Source of the DNA: Elusimicrobiota bacterium | GTDB taxonomy: Bacteria > Elusimicrobiota > Elusimicrobia > JACQJN01 | NCBI GenBank assembly: GCA_016205045.1 | Contig: JACQJM010000067.1 | Span: 1 to 6,864, forward strand | DNA length: 6,864 nt | Direction of reading: 5' to 3' | Shown here: positions 1-5,516 of the stretch, in pieces | Numbering within the stretch: the first letter of the stretch is position 1 | How the letters are laid out: every line of letters starts with the position of its first letter | The notes under the pieces: generated by a model | What the model was told of the DNA's origin: nothing | Databases searched by the model: none | Seen by the model: only the letters and a program-made list of their open reading frames with translations | Translations under genes and position numbers: made by a program

Positions 1-34
1 GCCGCAGATGTAGGTTCGATTCCTACTGGGCGCA
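1..34 (+). tRNA. 3' end of a tRNA, cut by the window edge
   Basis: The T arm is complete: stem GTAGG (10-14), loop TTCGATT (15-21) and matching stem CCTAC (22-26). The 3' acceptor strand TGGGCGC (27-33) and an A discriminator (34) follow. No CCA is encoded, so it would be added after transcription. The missing 5' acceptor strand should read GCGCCCA. Bases 1-9 can be read as an anticodon-stem end plus the variable loop CAGAT (class I). They can also be read as the 3' half of a variable-arm stem with loop CCG (class II, Leu-like given A73). The amino acid cannot be assigned without the 5' part. Confidence 0.75.
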
Positions 35-37
35 GAT

Positions 38-64
38 GTTTTGGAACCCTTAGGGTTCCAAAAC
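38..64. repeat. Perfect 12-bp inverted repeat (hairpin) just after the tRNA
   Basis: GTTTTGGAACCC (38-49) and GGGTTCCAAAAC (53-64) are exact reverse complements around a TTA loop. The hairpin starts four bases after the tRNA discriminator, where a tRNA transcript would end or be processed. It is not followed by a T-run on either strand, so it is not a typical intrinsic terminator. It could be a processing or anti-readthrough hairpin, or an end of a small repeat unit. Confidence 0.6.
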
Positions 65-94
65 TCTGAATTGGAATCGAACCTCTTCCCAGGT

Positions 95-196
95 ATGAGT
101 CCGACCGAGCGTTATCGCGAGGAAGTGCCGCCTCCTTGGAAGTTCCTAGGAAAGCGGCCTACTGGGCGCAGTGACCTTTCTGAGCAAAATGTATAA
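95..196 (+). CDS. Possible 33-codon small ORF, unrecognised
   Basis: ATG at 95 opens a frame ending with TAA at 194-196. The predicted peptide begins MSPTERYREEVPPPWKFLG and is charged and proline-rich, without a membrane segment. I do not recognise a family. The frame stays open upstream to base 14 without a better start (TTG codons at 41 and 71). Against it: no convincing Shine-Dalgarno, the frame runs through the 14-bp tRNA-derived repeat, and its stop lies inside a TATAAT promoter candidate. The peptide-like composition is the only positive evidence. Confidence 0.22.
   Translation: MSPTERYREEVPPPWKFLGKRPTGRSDLSEQNV
158..171 (+). repeat. Direct repeat of the tRNA 3' end (att-like)
   Basis: CCTACTGGGCGCAG here repeats exactly bases 22-35, the T-stem/acceptor 3' strand of the tRNA, 136 bp downstream. 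Flanking bases do not match. Duplication of a tRNA 3' end is the classical footprint of tRNA-targeted integration. The interval holds no integrase and is far too short for a complete element, so at best it is a deleted remnant. A chance or rearranged tRNA fragment is the alternative. Confidence 0.45.
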
Positions 197-197
197 T
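171..197 (+). promoter_or_regulatory. Candidate sigma-70-type promoter
   Basis: A perfect -10 hexamer TATAAT lies at 192-197 (context AAATGTATAATAAAGG). A weak -35 GTGACC (171-176) sits upstream with a short 15-bp spacer. Transcription would begin near 204 and give a leader of about 100 nt before the 200-residue ORF. The -10 match is strong and the -35 match is poor. Confidence 0.4.
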
Positions 198-210
198 AAA
201 GGGAACGGAC

Positions 211-268
211 TAAAGGGCCTTAAGCTATATAGGTCCTTTACCTTGGGAATTAGGTCCTAAAGGCCCCT
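211..268 (+). promoter_or_regulatory. Leader with mutually exclusive hairpins
   Basis: TAAAGGGCC (211-219) pairs along its full length with GGTCCTTTA (232-240), with one G-U pair and a 12-nt loop. The same 5' segment, GGGCCTT (215-221), can instead pair with AAGGCCC (260-266). CCTTTA (235-240) can pair with TAAAGG (258-263). TAGGTCCT also occurs twice as a direct repeat (230-237 and 251-258), 21 bp or two helical turns apart. Competing pairings downstream of a promoter candidate fit a cis-acting leader or an operator. No known riboswitch class is recognised. Confidence 0.3.
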
Positions 269-289
269 GAGGAGAACCCCGGTTCGTGT

Positions 290-301
290 TATAGTGATAT
301 T
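290..301 (+). promoter_or_regulatory. Possible -10 element of a leaderless start
   Basis: TATAGT at 290-295 matches the -10 consensus at five of six bases and ends six bases before ATG 302. That is about where transcription would begin. No good -35 is seen 17 bp upstream. If used, the 200-residue ORF would be translated from a leaderless or near-leaderless mRNA, which would explain the lack of a nearby Shine-Dalgarno. GAGGAG at 269-274 is too far away, about 27 nt. Confidence 0.25.
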
Positions 302-904
302 ATGATTGTGGTTACCGTAAGGCAAATCTTGACCCGATTTCTGATCCTATCTGCTTTTATGGGAGGTTTATTCCTAAAGGGGAGCCCTGTGTCTTCCTAC
401 CAGGACTTGTGGAAAAAAGAAGCTTTCCCTGCTGAAGAAACCTCTGCTTTGTCGCGTTGGACGGATTCCAAAACAAGAGCCCAGAGAATGATGGAATACT
501 ATTTGAAAAATTGTGAAAATTTAGGAGTGTACTTCACATTGCAGTATCGTGTTCAAAAAGCCTGGGCACGTCTTTCACGGATGGAGAAAAATGAGAGGAG
601 CAGGATGGAACACCTGATTCATCTCGTGGAACTCGATGCTTCTACGGGAAAGATCAGCTGGACAGAGATGGAACAACGAAAAGAGGCGGTCCTTAAGATT
701 TTTCAGCTCAAGATGGTGCTTGCTTACGGGAGTCTTTTCCCCAGGATCCTGGAAACCAGTTTAACGAATACCCAGGGAGAGGTCGCAGGAGAACTGTTTC
801 TCCCGGATTGGGAAGAGCCGATCACCAAAGAAGAATTTCTTTTAAAGCAAAGTAAATATGCCCGAATTTCGGGATTTTCTATGGCGATGTTGGGTGGGAT
901 ATAA
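302..904 (+). CDS. Exported or membrane-anchored protein of unknown function (200 aa)
   Basis: I do not recognise this protein. The N-terminus has a short basic stretch (R7, R12) and a hydrophobic segment at about residues 9-27 (ILTRFLILSAFMGGLFLKG). This fits a signal peptide or a single membrane anchor, so the rest would lie outside the cytoplasm. Residues ~45-150 are rich in charged and aromatic residues and look mostly helical, with no HEAT pattern, zinc motif or catalytic signature. The C-terminal ~40 residues contain an acidic, tryptophan-bearing stretch (LFLPDWEEPITKEEF). ATG 302 is the first start after an in-frame TAG at 251. GTG 308 is an alternative, and neither has a good ribosome-binding site. 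Two terminators follow, so it is probably a single-gene unit. Gene reality is likely; function is open. Confidence 0.7.
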   Translation: MIVVTVRQILTRFLILSAFMGGLFLKGSPVSSYQDLWKKEAFPAEETSALSRWTDSKTRAQRMMEYYLKNCENLGVYFTLQYRVQKAWARLSRMEKNERSRMEHLIHLVELDASTGKISWTEMEQRKEAVLKIFQLKMVLAYGSLFPRILETSLTNTQGEVAGELFLPDWEEPITKEEFLLKQSKYARISGFSMAMLGGI

Positions 905-923
905 GTAGGTTCAACAATCTAAA

Positions 924-963
924 GAAAAGAGCCTGAGGATTTGTGTCCTTGGGCTTTTTCTTT
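924..963 (+). terminator. Intrinsic terminator after the 200-aa ORF
   Basis: AGCCTGAGGA (930-939) pairs at all ten positions, including two G-U pairs, with TCCTTGGGCT (946-955) around the loop TTTGTG. A T-rich tail TTTTTCTTT (955-963) follows, and an A-rich stretch (921-928) precedes. It lies 20 bp past the TAA at 902-904. Confidence 0.85.
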
Positions 964-982
964 GCAAAGTTATTCGTTCTTC

Positions 983-1010
983 CAGGAGGATTACTAATCT
1001 TCCTGTTTTA
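983..1010 (+). terminator. Second, tandem intrinsic terminator
   Basis: CAGGAGGATT (983-992) and AATCTTCCTG (996-1005) form a ten-pair stem with one G-U pair and the loop ACT. TTTT (1006-1009) follows. It backs up the terminator ending at 963 and separates the 200-residue gene from the downstream operon. Confidence 0.6.
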
Positions 1011-1047
1011 ATTCTCCTTTAAATTTTAGAGAATACCTAGAAATCGG

Positions 1048-1091
1048 GTAATTTTTTCGTAACCGGTTCGTAATGATTTTGTAAACAAAAT
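1048..1091 (+). promoter_or_regulatory. 11-bp-phased GTAA/TTCGTAA repeats plus a dyad (operator candidate)
   Basis: TTCGTAA occurs at 1056-1062 and 1067-1073, and TTTGTAA at 1078-1084. The GTAA core also occurs at 1048-1051, so GTAA repeats four times at exactly 11-bp steps (1048, 1059, 1070, 1081). The last copy overlaps a perfect dyad, ATTTTGT (1076-1082), AA, ACAAAAT (1085-1091). Seven-base direct repeats with an 11-bp period are the architecture bound by OmpR/PhoB-family response regulators. The array ends 15 bp before the first gene of the operon. The actual regulator is unknown and no clear -35/-10 pair was found. Confidence 0.45.
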
Positions 1092-1106
1092 ACAGCAAGA
1101 TTCATT

Positions 1107-2222
1107 GTGCATATTTACGCGAGGCTCAGTAAGATATCTGTTTTTTTGTTTTTTTTCTTACACTTTTCCACCCCCCTGTGGTGCAAAGAAAAACCTTCCG
1201 ACTCTTCGGCTAAAACTTTAGGAACCCAGGCCCTAACTATTCTCAAACAAGCCATGCGGGATGAAGATTCCGATGTGAGGGCCGCGGCGGCTGGTTCTTG
1301 GGGTTTTTTAGGCAATCCGGCAGCTATCCCTGTTTTGAAGGAAGCTTTGGAGGACTCAAATGCTTACGTCCGCATTGCGGCCGGAAAGAGCTTGTGGGAG
1401 TTGGAGGATCAAGCCGGGGTGGGGGTGCTCCAAAAAATGATTCAGGAAGTCCCGGTTTCTCAGGATTCTGCGGATCCGATTTTTCAGATGAAAGCGATAG
1501 CCAAGAATAAAGCACGGGTGGCGGCGATCAAAGCATTGGTGGAAGCTCAGGGAAAAGATTGCGCCGAGTTCCTGGAGAAATTTAGAAGAGATCGTTTCGG
1601 CATGGTGCAGGACCAGGTGGCTGTTTCCTTGGCTCGATTGGGATACCGGGAAGAGATTCCTCAGTTTACGAAAGCCTTAAAGGATCCGGATGCGAGGGTG
1701 CGTGTAGCGGGTGCGGAGGCTTTGGCGGAAATTGCGGACACTTCTACTCTAGATGTTTTAAAGAAAGCGGCGTCTGATTCTTCCTCTCAAGTTCGGGCTG
1801 CGGTGATGCGGGCTTTAGGAGCTTTGGGCAGCGCTTTAGTGCTGTCCGAGATTCGAGAGGGAACCAAGGACAGGGATGACTTGGTAAAGATACAGGCTTT
1901 AGAAGCCTTGGGCCGGATACAAAATCCAGCCACGGTCACTTTGCTGGGAGAAGTTTTTGATAAATCAGACAACCCGTACGTGCAGTTGGTGGCCATGTCC
2001 GGATTAGTCAAAAAAGGCCGATCTTTTTCTGATCTGTCCATTTTGGAGGACGCTTTGGATAAGGAAGACACCGATCTTAAATTAAAGGTAGTGGAAGTGT
2101 TGTCCTTTTTACCTGGGGATAAGGCGATGTCTTTGTTGAAAAAGACGATGGCCGATCCCAATCATCATGTTCAGGTCAAGGCAGCCGTGGCTTTGGTAAA
2201 ACGTTTGAGTAAAAAGAAGTAA
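1107..2222 (+). CDS. Exported HEAT-repeat protein (371 aa)
   Basis: The N-terminus is a signal peptide: basic start (R6, K9), hydrophobic residues 10-25 (ISVFLFFFLHFSTPLW), then C26. The three residues before the Cys (P-L-W) do not make a good lipobox, so a lipoprotein is doubtful. From about residue 43 to the end it consists of roughly eight to ten HEAT-type helical repeats. The clearest have D-x-x-V-R followed by A-rich helix B at V57-R58 and V88-R89, exactly 31 residues apart. Later copies read DARVRVAGAEAL, SSQVRAAVMRAL and HHVQVKAAVAL. Around residues 110-165 the pattern is less regular. Such repeats form a curved protein-binding scaffold; no enzymatic residues are seen, and a bilin-lyase role is not supported. 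The GTG start at 1107 has only a weak ribosome-binding site, but the signal peptide requires a start here. It is the first gene of the operon, 18 bp before the protease, and probably a periplasmic adaptor. Confidence 0.85.
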   Translation: MHIYARLSKISVFLFFFLHFSTPLWCKEKPSDSSAKTLGTQALTILKQAMRDEDSDVRAAAAGSWGFLGNPAAIPVLKEALEDSNAYVRIAAGKSLWELEDQAGVGVLQKMIQEVPVSQDSADPIFQMKAIAKNKARVAAIKALVEAQGKDCAEFLEKFRRDRFGMVQDQVAVSLARLGYREEIPQFTKALKDPDARVRVAGAEALAEIADTSTLDVLKKAASDSSSQVRAAVMRALGALGSALVLSEIREGTKDRDDLVKIQALEALGRIQNPATVTLLGEVFDKSDNPYVQLVAMSGLVKKGRSFSDLSILEDALDKEDTDLKLKVVEVLSFLPGDKAMSLLKKTMADPNHHVQVKAAVALVKRLSKKK

Positions 2223-2240
2223 GGGCAGGAAAAGGATAGA

Positions 2241-5200
2241 GTGGCAAGAAAAAAAATCGCTCTGTTAATTCCACTGTGCACTTTGTTCGTTGCGTCCCCT
2301 TCTGTCTGGGGAGTGCAAAAAAACAGAGAACATATTCTTGATTCGCAGCGGTTTGGACTCAACCGCGCCCTTTCTCCTCGTCGCAAACTTCCCACCTTTC
2401 TGGAACGAAGAGCTTTCCAAGATTTCAACCAACAATACGGGAATGCCTGGCACGTCCGTTACCATCCCAGGACCGGGATCCCGGAATCCTTGTTAGGAGG
2501 AAGAACGACTCCTCGCGGAGGAAGGCCCGAAGAGATTGCGCGTCGTTTTTTATCCGAGTCCAATGTTTTTTTAAAAATAAACCCTTCCGATCTAAAATTG
2601 GACCTGTCCCATTTTGTGGAGGGGATTCATCATCTTCAGTTTAAGCAGTCCGTGGCAGGGATTCCGGTAGAATTTGGTTCCGTCAAGGTTCATCTCACTG
2701 CCTTAGGAGAGGTGATCGCTCTCCAGTCCCGGTTTGAACCCGACACCCGCGTCTCTTTGGTCCCCTCCATTTCAGAATCGCAAGCCTTGGATACGGTGTC
2801 CAGAGATTTAGGCAGTGCGGTCTCCGCGACAGGGCATTTGGTTCTTTTTCCTTCCGAGAATGACGGTCAACTGCATTTGGCCTGGAAGTTTAAGGTGGAC
2901 GCCTCCCGTCCTATGGGGAAATGGTACTACTACGTGGATGCACACACGGAAGAGATTCTTTTGCGTTACAATGATTTGAGATTTGCTTGTCCCGTAACTT
3001 TTACTTCCGGGACGGTGACGGGCATGGTTTATTCCATGGATCCCTTCACCACGCCTTCCCCGGTGCAAGCCCCCTTCAAAGATCAGAAAGTGTGGGTGCT
3101 GGATGAATCTACTTACTCGGTGACGGATAACAGCGGTCAGTTTTGCAGCCCGACTCCGGGCAGGGTATTTACTTCCCTTAAGGGACCTTTTGTGCATGTG
3201 GCCCACCAAAAACTTCCCAGCGTTCATTACGACAATGGCAGTGGCCTTTGGTCTACTCGGGCAGAAGCCATTTCTTCTTCTCACCCGTACCCCAACAACC
3301 TTCTTCAAATCTCCACGATATCTTTAGCGGTGGTCGCCTCCGGATTGCCTGCCGGCAGCAAGCTGGTAAAAGTAGCCCCGGTCTTTTCCCGGTTGGAAGT
3401 CGGAGCCATTGATGCCAACGGCAACTTAACGGATGACGATCAGCTTTCCATTTTAGATTCTTCCGCCAATGCCGTGGCCAGCTATTTTGGAAACTTAGGA
3501 GCATTGAAAGGGGCCGCCGTGGAGGGCAAGGAGTATGTCCTGCAATTAAAGACTAACTCTTCCGGGCAACAATACGGCTATGACATCACTTTTTCCAGCT
3601 ATTTAGTGTTGTGTCCTGGGGGAGCGTGTGACGCCGCCACCTCCGAGAATTCTTCTTCCACCTTCACCTGGACTGCTTCCCGCTCAGCCGACAACACCTT
3701 GGATGAGATCAACGCCTTCTATCAGGCCAATCAGTACCACGATTATTTGGCGGGAGGGGTGAATGCCTCCAGCAATGTTCCTATCAATTTTCCGGTGAAT
3801 GTGATGGTGCACGCGGGCCCTGGGGGGTTAGAGAATGCTTTCTATGACCCTGATTTCGATCATCTCTTTTTTGGTGATGGCACAACCCCAGCGCAGTCTT
3901 CCGCTTTGGATGCCACGGTGGTGCGTCACGAGTTAACCCACTTTACGGTCAACCATATTTATCCCATCATCAATTTCGGCCAGTTTGGGGCGATTTCAGA
4001 AGGGTTGGCAGATTATTTTTCAGGCTCTTCTTTGAACTCGTCCATGATCGGCAGGGGATTGGGAGGTGGAATCGCTATCCGCAATCTGGATGATACCGTG
4101 GGAGGAAACAATAAGGTTTTTCCTGCGAATTGGGTCGGGGAAATTCACGATGACAGCCTCATCATTAGCCAGGCGTTTTGGGATATAAGAACTTCCTTGG
4201 GAAGTGTTACCGCCGATCTCTACATTTTCCACGCTCTGTATTTCTATCCGGACAGCTTCCAGAATTTCAGAGATGCCGTTATTTTGGCTTGTGCGGCCTT
4301 AAACGGAGGAACCTGCTCTTTGGGTCACACCACCAATATCAATAACTCTTTTAGTGCTCATGGGATTCCTCCCGCCGCGGGGGATAGTTTGGAGCCTAAC
4401 GATGGTCTGGGGGTGGCCACCGATATTAGTACCCGACCCACCCTTTCCGCCACGCTTTATCCGGATGGAGATTTGGACACCTACACCTTTGTGGCAGGGG
4501 TAGGAAAAATTACGGCCACTCTGACCCTGCCTGAACGTCCCAGCATTAGTGGGAATTATTTTGCCTATGGGATGTTTCTTTTTGATCAAAATCGTGTGGA
4601 TGTCATGGCGGCTTACCCTCCTTTTGACGTCAATCCCGTCAACACCAGCCTGGGACCTCGCTGCCCCGATCCGGATGGCTTTAACCCGCAGGGACAGTGT
4701 TACACCCAATCTTCAGGGGTGACCTTGGAGTACACGGTGACGCAACCGGGCAGGTTTTATCTGATGGTGAGTGCTGGTTTGACCGCGTTCACTTCCAATG
4801 GCCACACTAACTCCATCCTGCCTTATGGTCTGGAGGTCACATTTGCTCCGGAAAGTGTCTTCTCGGGTAGTGTGGTGGGTGCGTCTTTCGACAATGATAT
4901 TATCGGATTTTCGGCAAGCGTCGCCTCTTTTTCTTTTGTGGGAAACGTGTTGGGGCTGGGAGCTCAAGAATATTCTTTCCAGTACGCTCAGCTTCGGGAT
5001 CAAGGGAAAAGTATTTTGCCTTTGACCGATACCCGCCAACCGGGCTCTTTCCTGACGGTGGTGTTTTCTAGTTCCAGCCTGGGGCAAGTGAGCGGACGAC
5101 TTCAGATGCAGCCCGGCTTTGCCCAGAGATTCCCTGCGGTAGGGACCGTGTTTTTGGAAGTATTCGGGGTGGATCATAGTTCCGTCACCCATTCTTTAGG

Positions 5201-5516
5201 GCTCTCTAACCCCATCAACTTAACCACCAACCAAGCCGCTTTGACTGCTTGGAACAACATTTTTAAACCTGAAAAAGGTCAGAAGGCGACCATCAAATAT
5301 GAATTGCAGCAGGGGGGCGCCATGACGCTCAAGCTGTACACCCTGGCAGGGCAGTTGGTGAAGGTCTTTTTTGATGGTCAGGCTCCTTCCGGCAAGGGTT
5401 CTATCGATTGGGCCGGAGTCAATGAAGGGGGGGATACGGTAGCCAGTGGTATTTATTTGTTGAGACTAGAGGCTCCTGGGATCCAGAAGACGCAGAAGAT
5501 CATCGTCATTAAATGA
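2241..5516 (+). CDS. Secreted fungalysin/thermolysin-like zinc metalloprotease with sorting-type C-terminus (1091 aa)
   Basis: Domains in order: signal peptide (1-24, KKIALLIPLCTLFVA core); FTP propeptide (~95-165, with HHLQFKQSVAGIPV at 130-143); PepSY-like propeptide part (~170-245, ending WYYYVDAHTEEIL); a carboxypeptidase-regulatory-like beta segment (~250-315); an inserted beta domain (~345-458, opening SHPYPNN) resembling CUB-like modules; a gluzincin catalytic domain (~480-712). Zinc ligands and catalytic base are H563-E564-L-T-H567, with the third ligand E587 in SEGLADYF. H636 in EIHDDS is the probable transition-state histidine. NAFYQANQYHDYL (~491) and FYDPDFDHLFFGDG are family-typical. 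A PPC domain (DSLEPND at 715-721, to ~868), an Ig-like region (~870-1000) and a FlgD/T9SS-type domain (~1005-1091, with LYTLAGQLV, SGIYLLRL and terminal KTQKIIVIK) complete it. The set is like M36/M4 extracellular proteases, made as an autoinhibited zymogen. GTG 2241 is chosen because AAAGGA (2231-2236) lies four bases upstream and a signal peptide follows. It overlaps the next gene by ATGA. Confidence 0.9.
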   Translation: MARKKIALLIPLCTLFVASPSVWGVQKNREHILDSQRFGLNRALSPRRKLPTFLERRAFQDFNQQYGNAWHVRYHPRTGIPESLLGGRTTPRGGRPEEIARRFLSESNVFLKINPSDLKLDLSHFVEGIHHLQFKQSVAGIPVEFGSVKVHLTALGEVIALQSRFEPDTRVSLVPSISESQALDTVSRDLGSAVSATGHLVLFPSENDGQLHLAWKFKVDASRPMGKWYYYVDAHTEEILLRYNDLRFACPVTFTSGTVTGMVYSMDPFTTPSPVQAPFKDQKVWVLDESTYSVTDNSGQFCSPTPGRVFTSLKGPFVHVAHQKLPSVHYDNGSGLWSTRAEAISSSHPYPNNLLQISTISLAVVASGLPAGSKLVKVAPVFSRLEVGAIDANGNLTDDDQLSILDSSANAVASYFGNLGALKGAAVEGKEYVLQLKTNSSGQQYGYDITFSSYLVLCPGGACDAATSENSSSTFTWTASRSADNTLDEINAFYQANQYHDYLAGGVNASSNVPINFPVNVMVHAGPGGLENAFYDPDFDHLFFGDGTTPAQSSALDATVVRHELTHFTVNHIYPIINFGQFGAISEGLADYFSGSSLNSSMIGRGLGGGIAIRNLDDTVGGNNKVFPANWVGEIHDDSLIISQAFWDIRTSLGSVTADLYIFHALYFYPDSFQNFRDAVILACAALNGGTCSLGHTTNINNSFSAHGIPPAAGDSLEPNDGLGVATDISTRPTLSATLYPDGDLDTYTFVAGVGKITATLTLPERPSISGNYFAYGMFLFDQNRVDVMAAYPPFDVNPVNTSLGPRCPDPDGFNPQGQCYTQSSGVTLEYTVTQPGRFYLMVSAGLTAFTSNGHTNSILPYGLEVTFAPESVFSGSVVGASFDNDIIGFSASVASFSFVGNVLGLGAQEYSFQYAQLRDQGKSILPLTDTRQPGSFLTVVFSSSSLGQVSGRLQMQPGFAQRFPAVGTVFLEVFGVDHSSVTHSLGLSNPINLTTNQAALTAWNNIFKPEKGQKATIKYELQQGGAMTLKLYTLAGQLVKVFFDGQAPSGKGSIDWAGVNEGGDTVASGIYLLRLEAPGIQKTQKIIVIK

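Noticed and set aside
38..64. Hairpin as an intrinsic terminator of the tRNA
   Set aside because: The stem is perfect, but neither strand has a T-run after it.
73..130. Complete tRNA (Met-like) on the minus strand
   Set aside because: GGTTCGATTCC and CTCAT are present, but the T stem (AGAGG/CCAAT), anticodon stem and acceptor do not pair, so it is at best a remnant.
1107..1200. Lipoprotein signal peptide in the HEAT protein (C26)
   Set aside because: The residues before the Cys are P-L-W, which do not fit the lipobox; an ordinary signal peptide is more likely.
1787..2161. Minus-strand 124-codon frame within the HEAT-repeat gene
   Set aside because: It is fully antisense to a well-supported repeat protein and shows no family features or start signals; the same applies to the other antisense frames in the protease gene.
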